Shown one piece after another: positions 1 to 5,886 of a DNA stretch of 9,705 bases. Position numbers and translations under genes: made by a program. Source of the DNA: DATMTS01 sp035564555. Lineage in GTDB: Bacteria > Actinomycetota > Actinomycetes > Actinomycetales > Microbacteriaceae. Numbering within the stretch: position 1 is the first letter of the stretch; each line of letters starts with the position of its first letter. The notes under the pieces were generated by a model that made no database searches, was not told where the DNA came from, and worked only from the letters and a program-made list of their open reading frames with translations. Location: NCBI GenBank assembly GCA_035564555.1, contig DATMTS010000023.1, forward strand, positions 1 through 9,705, read 5' to 3'.

Positions 1-410
1 CGGCTCTTCGACGAGACGCGCACCTCGTCGCCCTGCAGTTGGCTCTTCACGCTCTTCGGTGCCTCGTCGCGGATGATCTTGTTGATCTTCTTGCCGTTCT
101 CCTGGTCGATGCCCTGCTTGAGCTCGACCTCGAGCCGGAACTCCTTGCCGCTGGCATACGGCTCGCCCGAGTCGAGGCTCTTCAGCGAGATGCCGCGCTT
201 GATGAACTTCGACTGCAGCACGTCGAGGATGGCCTTGACCCGCTCCTCGCTGTTCGCCTTCAGCAGGATCTTCTCGCCGCTCCATTCGACGGAGGCGCCG
301 ACGTTCTTGAAGTCGTAGCGCTGCTCGACCTCCTTACGGGCCTGGTTGACGGCGTTGTCCGCCTCCATCTTGTCGACCTTGCTGACCACGTCAAACGATG
401 AATCTGCCAT
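1..410 (-). CDS. yajQ: YajQ-family (UPF0234) nucleotide-binding protein, C-terminus cut by window edge
   Basis: 136 residues are visible from an ATG at 410; the gene runs off the left edge. The protein begins MADSSFDVVSKVDKMEADNA, has RYDFK at 31-35, and continues with the lysine/glutamate-rich alternating strand-helix pattern of YajQ (ferredoxin-like folds). Family members are about 160-163 residues, so roughly 25 C-terminal residues are missing. YajQ proteins bind nucleotides, and some Gram-negative members bind cyclic di-GMP and act as transcriptional co-effectors; the role in actinobacteria is not settled. No Shine-Dalgarno sequence precedes the ATG. Instead a -10-like TACACT ends 7 nt upstream, which suggests a leaderless mRNA. 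The upstream sugar operon points the same way but is separated by two hairpins, so yajQ is probably transcribed independently. Confidence 0.93.
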   Translation of the reverse strand, partial: MADSSFDVVSKVDKMEADNAVNQARKEVEQRYDFKNVGASVEWSGEKILLKANSEERVKAILDVLQSKFIKRGISLKSLDSGEPYASGKEFRLEVELKQGIDQENGKKINKIIRDEAPKSVKSQLQGDEVRVSSKS

Positions 411-417
411 GCCAGCC

Positions 418-423
418 AGTGTA
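418..423 (-). promoter_or_regulatory. Putative -10 element of a leaderless yajQ promoter
   Basis: On the minus strand TACACT (TANNNT type) ends exactly 7 nt before the ATG at 410, the spacing that puts the transcription start at or next to the start codon. No purine-rich ribosome binding site is present between it and the ATG. No good -35 box is visible. The assignment is inference from spacing. Confidence 0.4.
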
Positions 424-453
424 GCCAGCGGTCGGGTGCCCGAACCCCGGGCC

Positions 454-478
454 CGGACCACCGGCATCCGGTGGTCCG
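454..478. repeat. Perfect 11-bp hairpin with 3-nt loop upstream of yajQ
   Basis: CGGACCACCGG (454-464) pairs perfectly with CCGGTGGTCCG (468-478) around a CAT loop. On the minus strand it lies after the larger hairpin at 501-539 and about 30 nt upstream of the putative yajQ -10 box. There is no T-tract. It could be a second GC-rich terminator hairpin for the sugar operon or a site near the yajQ promoter. Confidence 0.5.
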
Positions 479-500
479 CAACCGGGCAACGCAAACAGCG

Positions 501-539
501 CGGTGCGACTCAGCCGACTGAACGGGCTGAGTCGCACCG
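501..539 (-). terminator. Probable terminator of the sugar ABC operon (15-bp stem)
   Basis: CGGTGCGACTCAGCC (501-515) pairs perfectly with GGCTGAGTCGCACCG (525-539), leaving a 9-nt loop. It sits about 40 nt downstream of the ATPase stop codon. Reading on the minus strand, the stem is followed by GCTGTTTGCG, with only a short T run. Actinobacterial intrinsic terminators often lack a long U-tract, so the position and the perfect stem are the main support. Confidence 0.7.
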
Positions 540-580
540 GAACCGGGTGATTCACCGGCGTGGTTATGAAGGGATGCGTG

Positions 581-1375
581 TCAAACGGTGAGCGCGCCGG
601 TCATGATGGCGACGGCGTCGGTCATGTTGTGCGATTCAGGTGTGATCGTCGCGGCACGCTTGCCCAGCCGCTGGATGTGGATGCGATCGGCGACCTCGAA
701 CACGTGCGGCATGTTGTGGCTGATCAGGATGACGGGAACGCCGTTGTCGCGCAGCCGCTTGATCAATTGAAGCACCTGTCCACCTTCGCGCACGCCCAGC
801 GCAGCGGTGGGCTCGTCGAGGACGACGACCTTGGACCCGAACGCAGCGGCTCGCGCCACCGCGACGGCCTGGCGCTGCCCTCCGGAGAGGTTCTCCACCG
901 CGACCGCGACGTCCTGCAGCGTGGAGATGCCCAATTCATTGAGCTCTGCGCGGGCCTTCGCCCGCATGCCCTTGGTGTCCATCATGCGGAACACCGAGCC
1001 GAGGATTCCCTTCTTGCGCTCCTCCCTGCCCAGGTACAGATTGGATGCCACATCGAGCGAGGGGGAGACCGCAAGAGACTGATAGACGGTCTCGATGCCC
1101 GCTTCCCGGGCATCCTGCGGCCGCCGGAAATGCACCGGTTTGCCGTCCAGCAGAATCTGGCCCTCGTCGGGGATCTCGGCGCCGGTCAGGCACTTGATCA
1201 GCGTCGTCTTGCCGGCGCCGTTGTCGCCGATGATGGCGAGCACCTCACCGGGGTACAGTTCGAGGCTCACGCCATCCAGGCCGACCACGTGGCCGTAGGT
1301 CTTGACCAGTCGCTTGGCCTGCAGCACGGGCGTGCGGGTCTCCGTCGGCGTCGTCGCCGAATCGATGACGGTCAT
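581..1375 (-). CDS. Sugar ABC transporter ATP-binding protein, single-domain FrcA type
   Basis: 264 residues forming one ABC domain that powers sugar import through the adjoining permease. Walker A GDNGAGKTT is at 50-58, the Q-loop Gln at 99, the signature LSGGQ at 163-167, Walker B VVVLDE at 183-188, and the H-loop His at 220. RbsA/MglA/XylG ATPases carry two ABC domains in about 500 residues. A single domain of about 260 residues is typical of FrcA of the fructose transporter and its actinobacterial relatives. The open frame extends upstream to 1645 inside the permease gene, but the start is set at the ATG at 1375, which overlaps the permease stop as ATGA (4 nt); this is a normal translational-coupling arrangement. 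It is the last gene of the operon and is followed by the hairpin at 501-539. The fructose-like substrate is an inference from family resemblance. Confidence 0.93.
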   Translation of the reverse strand: MTVIDSATTPTETRTPVLQAKRLVKTYGHVVGLDGVSLELYPGEVLAIIGDNGAGKTTLIKCLTGAEIPDEGQILLDGKPVHFRRPQDAREAGIETVYQSLAVSPSLDVASNLYLGREERKKGILGSVFRMMDTKGMRAKARAELNELGISTLQDVAVAVENLSGGQRQAVAVARAAAFGSKVVVLDEPTAALGVREGGQVLQLIKRLRDNGVPVILISHNMPHVFEVADRIHIQRLGKRAATITPESHNMTDAVAIMTGALTV

Positions 1376-2433
1376 TTCTGTCCCTTTCTGATCCACTGGT
1401 CGACCGCCACTGCGACGATGACCAGAACGCCGACGGCGAGGGTCTGGTAGAGCACGTCGAGACCGGCGAGCGCGAGCCCGTTGCGGAACACGCCGACGAT
1501 CAGGGCACCGAGCAGGGTTCCCCAGATGGTGCCGCGACCACCGAACAGGCTGGTGCCGCCGATCACCACGGCGGTGATCGAGTCGAGGTTGATGTCCGCT
1601 CCCGCGTTGGGACTGGCCGCGAACGACCGACCGATCTGCACCCACGCGCCGAGCGCGAGAATCGCACCACCGGCGATGTACACGCTCAACAGCAGCCCGT
1701 TGACCCGGATACCGGTCAGGCGTGCGGCTTCCTTGTCGTCGCCGACAGCGTACACGTGCCGGCCCCAGGCGGTCTTGCCCAGGATGAACGCCACGACGAT
1801 GTAAAGCACGATCATCATGACGACGCCGTAGGTGATGTCGACGCCGGCCACCCGGAAGGTCTCGCCGGCCCAGGTGACGACCTCAGGCATCTGGTTGCCC
1901 TGGATCGTGCTGCCGCTGGAGACCAGCAGCGTCAAGGCGGTGAAGATGCTCAAGGTGCCCAGCGTCACGATGAACGGCGGCAGCTTGAGCCGGGTCACGA
2001 GCAGGCCGTTGAGGGCTCCGGCCGCGAGGCCGACGACCAGGCCGAGCAGAAGCGCCAGCCACACCGGGAAGCCGTGCGTCGCCGATGCCTGACCGACCAC
2101 CATCGACGAGAACACCATGATCGCGCCCACGGACAGGTCGATGCCTGCGGTGAGGATCACGAGGGTCTGCGCCACACCCAGCGTGCCGATCACGGCGACC
2201 TGCTGCGTGATGAGGGAGAGGTTGGCCGGTGCGAGGAAGCGGCCGTTGATGATGCCGAAGACGACGATCGCGACGACGAGCACGACAGCCGGACTGATCG
2301 CGGGATACCGATGCAGTACGCCCCGGATCACGGAGATCGGCGTCTTGCGTCTGATGAATTCTTGGGCGAGATCGAGCTGCGACGTCGGCACCGGGCCGAC
2401 GGCCGAACTAGGCCGCGTGGTTTGCTGACTCAC
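1372..2433 (-). CDS. Sugar ABC transporter permease, RbsC/FrcC family
   Basis: 353 residues: a hydrophilic N-terminal tail of about 45 residues, then many hydrophobic segments (first about 46-64). It carries the family motif AGIDLSVGA at 96-104 and the cytoplasmic loop EAARLTGIRVNG, both typical of BPD_transp_2 permeases for ribose, xylose, galactose and fructose. It would form a homodimeric membrane channel that receives sugar from the lipoprotein encoded upstream and is driven by the ATPase encoded downstream. The start is the GTG at 2433, supported by a clear AGGAG six nt before it; no ATG lies near. Its stop overlaps the ATPase start. It is separated from the binding-protein gene by a 71-nt spacer containing a strong hairpin, which may lower its expression relative to the binding protein. 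Confidence 0.93.
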   Translation of the reverse strand: MSQQTTRPSSAVGPVPTSQLDLAQEFIRRKTPISVIRGVLHRYPAISPAVVLVVAIVVFGIINGRFLAPANLSLITQQVAVIGTLGVAQTLVILTAGIDLSVGAIMVFSSMVVGQASATHGFPVWLALLLGLVVGLAAGALNGLLVTRLKLPPFIVTLGTLSIFTALTLLVSSGSTIQGNQMPEVVTWAGETFRVAGVDITYGVVMMIVLYIVVAFILGKTAWGRHVYAVGDDKEAARLTGIRVNGLLLSVYIAGGAILALGAWVQIGRSFAASPNAGADINLDSITAVVIGGTSLFGGRGTIWGTLLGALIVGVFRNGLALAGLDVLYQTLAVGVLVIVAVAVDQWIRKGQK

Positions 2434-2458
2434 GGATTACTCCTGAACTTCGTTGTTC

Positions 2459-2490
2459 CGGCGGGCGGACCACGGATGGCCCGCCCGCCG
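2459..2490 (-). repeat. Intergenic hairpin between binding-protein and permease genes (10-bp stem)
   Basis: CGGCGGGCGG (2459-2468) and CCGCCCGCCG (2481-2490) form a perfect all-G/C stem with a 12-nt loop. It starts 14 nt after the binding-protein stop codon and ends before the AGGAG of the permease. Such structures between the first and second genes of binding-protein operons commonly act as partial terminators or 3' mRNA stabilisers, giving more binding protein than membrane components. That role here is inference. Confidence 0.6.
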
Positions 2491-2504
2491 ATGGATGGTC
2501 GCTG

Positions 2505-3608
2505 TTACTTGCCCCAGCAGAGCTGGCTGCCCTGCTGCGAATCGATGCTCTTCAGGCCCGGTACGGCCTGATCGGTGATCAACTGGGACCCGGTGTTGTG
2601 GAAGTCGAGCCCGGCGCTTGTGGTCGCCTTCTTTCCGGTCTTGGCGAGTTTGACGATCGCCGCCATTCCGTCGGTGGCCATCTTCGAAGGGTACTGCTGA
2701 CTGGTGGCTCCCAGGATGCCCTGCTTCACATATCCGACGCCGCTGCATCCGCCGTCGATGGCGACCAGCAGCACTCCGCTCGTCTTGCCCGCTGCCTTGA
2801 GCGCCTGGTAGGCACCGTACGCCGCCGGCTCGTTGATCGCGTAGACCACGTTGACGTTCGGGTTCTTGGAGAGGATCGTCTCCATGGCCGTGCGACCGCC
2901 GTCTTCGGCGCCCAGCGAGGGCTGGTGGCCCGCGATCTGGTACTGGCCGCCCTTGCCGCCGGTGTAGTTGCCGGTCGGCGCTTCGGAGCCGTTCTTGTTC
3001 TTGTCCGGCACGGCGATGCCCATACCGGTGAGGAAACCGGTGTCGCGGTTGTAGTCGACGGTGATGTTCTGCGTGGCGTTCAGGTCGATCATCGCGATGA
3101 CGGCCTTCTTACCGTCGAGCTTCGCAGCGGTCCACGTGCCGATCGCCTTGCCCGCCGCGAAGTTATCGGTCGCGAAGGTGATGTCGACGGTGTTCGCGGG
3201 GCTGGGCGCGGTGTCCAGTGCGATCACGTAGAGACCGGCGCGTCGCGCCTTCGATATCTCGTTGTTGACCGCGGGGCCGTTCGGCGTGATCAAGATTCCC
3301 TTGTCGCCGCGCGAGATCGCGTTCTCGATGGCCTGCGCCTGAGTGTCGGTGTCGCCGTCCTCTTTGCCGGCGGCCAGCGTGAGACTCACGCCGTCCTTCT
3401 TCGCCGCAGCCTTGGCGGCGTTCTCCATCGAGACGAAGTACGGGTTGCTGGTGGTCTTCACGATGAGTGAGACGCCGACCTTGCCGTTGGAACCCGACCC
3501 TGAGCCCGAACTCGAACAGGCGGCAAGACCGAGCAGTGCGACGGCGGCGACTGATCCGACCGCAACCGCGCGCTTCAAACGAGCGCTTCGTGCTGTGTGA
3601 TTCAACAT
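2505..3608 (-). CDS. Sugar ABC transporter substrate-binding lipoprotein, FrcB-like
   Basis: 367 residues. The N-terminus is a lipoprotein signal: Arg/Lys residues to position 13, a hydrophobic core at 14-27, and lipobox LAAC at 28-31 with Cys31 the lipidation site. A Ser/Gly linker follows, then a periplasmic-binding-protein fold of the Peripla_BP_4 (ribose/fructose) type, with NPYF at 55-58, ITPNG near 107-111, the NEP sugar-contact region at 259-261, and DGGCSG at 285-290 followed by GATSQQYP. From memory, the DGGC and ATSQQYP segments resemble FrcB of the rhizobial fructose transporter. It would capture sugar outside the membrane and pass it to the permease. It is the first gene of the operon. 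The ATG at 3608 is preceded by AGAGGA about 10 nt upstream. An operator copy lies in its 5' untranslated region. Confidence 0.93.
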   Translation of the reverse strand: MLNHTARSARLKRAVAVGSVAAVALLGLAACSSSGSGSGSNGKVGVSLIVKTTSNPYFVSMENAAKAAAKKDGVSLTLAAGKEDGDTDTQAQAIENAISRGDKGILITPNGPAVNNEISKARRAGLYVIALDTAPSPANTVDITFATDNFAAGKAIGTWTAAKLDGKKAVIAMIDLNATQNITVDYNRDTGFLTGMGIAVPDKNKNGSEAPTGNYTGGKGGQYQIAGHQPSLGAEDGGRTAMETILSKNPNVNVVYAINEPAAYGAYQALKAAGKTSGVLLVAIDGGCSGVGYVKQGILGATSQQYPSKMATDGMAAIVKLAKTGKKATTSAGLDFHNTGSQLITDQAVPGLKSIDSQQGSQLCWGK

Positions 3609-3643
3609 TGAAATTTCATCCTCTGTGATCGAGGCACATCGTG

Positions 3644-3659
3644 CCTGACAACGGTGTCA
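3644..3659. promoter_or_regulatory. LacI-type operator, copy 1 (transporter side)
   Basis: CCTGACAACGGTGTCA contains the imperfect palindrome TGACA-N4-TGTCA (3646-3659), with 6 of 7 half-site bases symmetric and a central CG. This is the pattern expected for LacI-family operators in actinobacteria. It lies 36 nt upstream of the binding-protein ATG, just downstream of the candidate promoter on the minus strand. Bound repressor would therefore block initiation. Its exact reverse complement occurs at 3725-3740. Confidence 0.8.
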
Positions 3660-3666
3660 AACACCA

Positions 3667-3695
3667 GGTTTAGCCGATGGATGCTATATAGTCAA
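3667..3695 (-). promoter_or_regulatory. Candidate promoter of the sugar transporter operon
   Basis: On the minus strand TTGACT (3695-3690) matches the -35 consensus at five of six positions. A 17-nt spacer separates it from TAAACC (3672-3667), a weak -10 element. Transcription would start near 3660, at the edge of operator copy 1. The -10 is poor, so the exact start is uncertain. Confidence 0.4.
3687..3692 (+). promoter_or_regulatory. Candidate -10 element of the regulator/kinase operon
   Basis: TATAGT on the plus strand, inside the palindrome CTATATAG (3684-3691) at the AT-rich centre of the divergent region. It matches the -10 consensus at five of six positions. No convincing -35 box lies 16-18 nt upstream. 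Transcription would begin near 3699, with operator copy 2 about 26 nt downstream. Confidence 0.4.
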
Positions 3696-3723
3696 GCGAA
3701 AGAGCCACATTGGAGACGTGATT

Positions 3724-4779
3724 GTGACACCGTTGTCAGGAAGCGAACCGGGGGCGGCACTGCCGCGGCACCGGCCCACGATACGGCAGGTCGCCGCCCT
3801 TGCGGGGGTCGGCATCAAGACCGTCTCGCGCGTGATCAACGGCGAACCGAACGTCTCGGATGCCACGACCGCCCGGGTGCTGGACGCGGTGCGCTCGCTG
3901 CATTACGAACCCGACATCCATGCCGGCAACCTGCGTCGTAGCGACCGCAAGACCCACACCATCGGCTTGCTGGTCGGAAACGTCGCCAACCCGTTCTCCG
4001 GGCTCCTGCACCGCGCCATCGAAGACGCGGCGGCGGCACGAGGAACGGCCGTCATCGCCTCCAGCCTCGACGACGACCCGCAACGCGAGCGGGGGGCCGT
4101 GGGCGCCCTTCTGCGCCGTCGCGTGGACGGCCTGATCCTGACCACGATCGACAAGAGCCAGAGCTACCTCGGGGCGGAACAGGAGCGCGGCACAGCATTG
4201 GTGTTCGTCGATCGGGAGCCGAACGGCATCTCCGCCGACGCGATCGTGAGCGACAACGCGCCCGGCGCATCCGCGGCGACGGCCCACCTCATCGCGCACG
4301 GCCACCGTCGCATCGCCTTTCTCGGTGACCGCCGCGAGATCCGCACCGCCCGGGAGCGCAAACGCGGCTTCCTGGAGGAACTGGGCAGGGCGGGCATCCC
4401 CGCCGAAGATGCGTACATGTTCGACGATCTCAACGATGAGACGGTCGCCCGGGACGCGGTGTTCCGACTGCTGGATGGCCCGCAACCGCCCACCGCTCTG
4501 TTCAGTTCGCAGAACCTGCTGACGATAGGCGCCATTCGCGCGCTGCGTGAGCGTGGGTTGCATCACAACGTTGCGTTGGTCGGCTTCGACGACATCGCGC
4601 TCGCCGATCTGCTCGAGCCGGGAGTCACCGTGATCGCCCAGGATCCCACCCGCATCGGCGAGCTCGCCGCGCTGCGACTGTTCGCACGACTGGACGGCGA
4701 CCGCGCTCCGGAACAGGTGTACACCGTGCCGACCAGGCTGATCGTGCGCGGCTCCGGGGAGATCGGTCCCCATGCCTGA
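3724..4779 (+). CDS. LacI-family transcriptional regulator of the sugar operon
   Basis: 351 residues from the preferred GTG at 3724. The N-terminal helix-turn-helix is at about 19-45: TIRQVAALAGVGIKTVSRVI, then NGEPNVS. The hinge region HAGNLRR (66-72) keeps the leucine that normally inserts into the operator minor groove. A LacI-type sugar-sensing domain follows (from about residue 77, IGLLVGNVANPFS), ending with GFDDIALADLLEPGVTVIAQ. GTG at 3718 is also in frame, but the Shine-Dalgarno GGAG at 3712-3715 lies only 2 nt before it and 8 nt before 3724, so 3724 fits better; TTG at 3733 cannot be excluded. The gene is divergent from the transporter, shares a two-operator region with it, and overlaps the kinase start by 8 nt. 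It is most likely a local repressor whose effector is the imported sugar or its phosphate. Confidence 0.93.
   Translation: MTPLSGSEPGAALPRHRPTIRQVAALAGVGIKTVSRVINGEPNVSDATTARVLDAVRSLHYEPDIHAGNLRRSDRKTHTIGLLVGNVANPFSGLLHRAIEDAAAARGTAVIASSLDDDPQRERGAVGALLRRRVDGLILTTIDKSQSYLGAEQERGTALVFVDREPNGISADAIVSDNAPGASAATAHLIAHGHRRIAFLGDRREIRTARERKRGFLEELGRAGIPAEDAYMFDDLNDETVARDAVFRLLDGPQPPTALFSSQNLLTIGAIRALRERGLHHNVALVGFDDIALADLLEPGVTVIAQDPTRIGELAALRLFARLDGDRAPEQVYTVPTRLIVRGSGEIGPHA
3725..3740. promoter_or_regulatory. LacI-type operator, copy 2 (over the regulator's start codon)
   Basis: TGACACCGTTGTCAGG is the exact reverse complement of the 16 bp at 3644-3659; the two palindrome centres are 79 bp apart. 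It overlaps the first codons of the regulator gene. Autoregulation of the repressor, and DNA looping between the two copies, are plausible inferences. Confidence 0.8.
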
Positions 4780-5665
4780 GTCGCCGAACGTCGTCGTCGT
4801 CGGAGACGCATTGATCGATGAGCTGCGCACGCCGGACGGCTCCCGTGAGTTCGTCGGCGGCGCCGGGCTGAACGTGGCTGTCGGGCTGGCGGTGCTCGGC
4901 GTGCGAGCGACCCTGGTCGCGATGGTCGGCGACGACGCTGACGGGCAGCGCATCCGCGGCTTCCTGGCCGAGCACGACGTCGCCTTGAACGCCACGACCG
5001 GCCCGTTCGGCACCTCGCGCGCGGTATCCGACCGCACAGACGGGGAACCGCGGTACGCGTTCAACGCCGCCGCAATGAGTCGTCGAATCGGATTCGACCC
5101 GGCACAGCGCGATTCGATCAACGCCGCGCATCTGGTCGTGGTCAGCTGCTTTCCGTTCGACGACGCCGAACAGGTCGCCGCACTCGGCGCCTCTGTCGCC
5201 GGATCATCACGTCGGCTGCTGATCGATCCCAATCCGCGTGAGGCGATGATGCACGACCGGCACGCGTTCGTGCGCGGCTTCGAGGGCGTCGCCGCGAACG
5301 CCCTGCTCAGCAAAGTGGGCGACGACGACGCCGCGCTGCTCTACGGCATCCCGCTCGAGGCGCTGCGCGATCGGCTGCTGGAGCTCGGCGGCGGTGCCGT
5401 GCTCGCGACAGCCGGTCGTCAGGGCGCATCGATCGTCACGCGGGAGGGCGTTCGGGCCGACGAAGGCATCGCCGAACTGCCTGGTGCGATCGTGGACACG
5501 ATGGGCGGCGGGGATGCGACGTTGGCCTCGGTCGTGGCCTCGCTGCTGCGCGATGGGATGCCCGACACCGTCGCCGGGGCCCACGCGATGCTGAAACAGG
5601 CGATGCGCGTGGCCGCCATGACGTGCCGGCACGAAGGCGCGCTCTTGCGGGTTCCATCCGCCTGA
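4772..5665 (+). CDS. PfkB-family carbohydrate kinase (fructokinase/ribokinase-like)
   Basis: 297 residues, near the usual 300 of PfkB kinases. It would phosphorylate the imported sugar with ATP in the cytoplasm. The N-terminal strand VVVVGDALIDEL is at 7-18, the first family signature GGAGLN at 29-34, a DPNPR segment at 152-156, and the anion-hole/catalytic motif DTMGGGD at 242-248, with Asp248 the expected catalytic base. The usual motif is DTxGAGD, so the middle Ala is Gly here. Two-Cys and lid features do not reveal the substrate. The ATG at 4772 lies inside the end of the regulator gene (8-nt overlap), with GGGGAG about 10 nt upstream, indicating translational coupling. Paired with an FrcABC-like importer, a fructokinase-like role is the best guess. 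It could equally act on another ketose or on ribose. Confidence 0.9.
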   Translation: MPESPNVVVVGDALIDELRTPDGSREFVGGAGLNVAVGLAVLGVRATLVAMVGDDADGQRIRGFLAEHDVALNATTGPFGTSRAVSDRTDGEPRYAFNAAAMSRRIGFDPAQRDSINAAHLVVVSCFPFDDAEQVAALGASVAGSSRRLLIDPNPREAMMHDRHAFVRGFEGVAANALLSKVGDDDAALLYGIPLEALRDRLLELGGGAVLATAGRQGASIVTREGVRADEGIAELPGAIVDTMGGGDATLASVVASLLRDGMPDTVAGAHAMLKQAMRVAAMTCRHEGALLRVPSA

Positions 5666-5697
5666 GACGACAGGCTGACGGGCCGGGCTCCGCGGAT

Positions 5698-5726
5698 TTC
5701 ACCGGACGCGCCGCGATGAGTATTCT
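5698..5726 (+). promoter_or_regulatory. Candidate promoter of tRNA-Tyr
   Basis: TTCACC (5698-5703) and TATTCT (5721-5726) are separated by 17 nt, each matching its consensus at four of six positions. Transcription would start near 5733, about 40 nt before the tRNA. The -10 hexamer lies in the left arm of the inverted repeat at 5719-5755. Confidence 0.4.
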
Positions 5727-5755
5727 TATGGAGCGCCTTCGGTCAGAAGAATACT
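5719..5755. repeat. 9-bp inverted repeat upstream of tRNA-Tyr
   Basis: AGTATTCTT (5719-5727) and AAGAATACT (5747-5755) are perfect inverted repeats around a 19-nt centre, in an AT-rich patch of otherwise GC-rich DNA. After one mismatch, the inner bases can add three more pairs, one of them G-U. No T-tract follows on either strand, so it does not look like an intrinsic terminator of the kinase operon. It may be a protein-binding site or a leader hairpin. Confidence 0.55.
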
Positions 5756-5773
5756 TGTGGTCGGGAGCGCCTC

Positions 5774-5858
5774 GGCGAGTTACCCAAGCGGCCAAAGGGA
5801 TCTGACTGTAAATCAGCCGGCGTAGCCTTCGGGGGTTCGAATCCCTCACTCGCCACCA
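5774..5858 (+). tRNA. tRNA-Tyr (anticodon GTA)
   Basis: The acceptor arm GGCGAGT (5774-5780) pairs with ACTCGCC (5848-5854). A discriminator A (5855) and encoded CCA (5856-5858) follow. The anticodon loop CTGTAAA (5806-5812) carries GTA at 5808-5810. The T-arm is GGGGG-TTCGAAT-CCCTC (5831-5847). A long variable arm lies between the anticodon and T arms, as in bacterial class II tyrosine tRNAs. The base of the anticodon stem shows a T/C mismatch (5801/5817). A TTTTT run directly after CCA (5859-5863) can serve as the termination signal. The 3' end is the likely attachment site of the adjacent integrase. Confidence 0.96.
5831..5858 (+). other. Predicted attachment site (attL-type) in the 3' end of tRNA-Tyr
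   Basis: A tyrosine recombinase gene ends 29 nt beyond the tRNA and points at it, the standard arrangement for elements that integrate into the 3' half of a tRNA. The identity segment normally covers the T-arm and acceptor 3' strand, keeping the tRNA intact. The second copy that would define the core is not in the window, so the boundaries are a guess. Confidence 0.4.
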
Positions 5859-5886
5859 TTTTTGGGGTGCCGCGATCCCAGTAATC

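Noticed and set aside
578..592. TGTCAAACGGTGA at the ATPase stop, resembling an operator half
   Set aside because: Only part of the operator matches, without the palindromic partner, and it lies at the end of the operon.
560..1450. 296-codon plus-strand open frame opposite the ABC ATPase
   Set aside because: It is antisense to a complete ABC ATPase with all motifs; the translated product is His/Arg/Asp-rich without domain features.
1376..1645. N-terminal extension of the ATPase frame into the permease gene
   Set aside because: It would overlap the permease by 270 bp and has Arg/His-rich composition; the ATG at 1375 with an ATGA overlap is the natural start.
1756..2571. 271-codon plus-strand open frame opposite the permease
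   Set aside because: The product is an extremely charged His/Asp/Arg-rich shadow of hydrophobic permease codons.
2598..3470. 290-codon plus-strand open frame opposite the binding protein
   Set aside because: It is antisense to a complete lipoprotein gene and has no family resemblance.
3736..5313. 525-codon minus-strand open frame opposite the regulator and kinase genes
   Set aside because: It is antisense to two well-supported genes, shows no recognisable domain, and is the kind of long open frame GC-rich codon use produces by chance.
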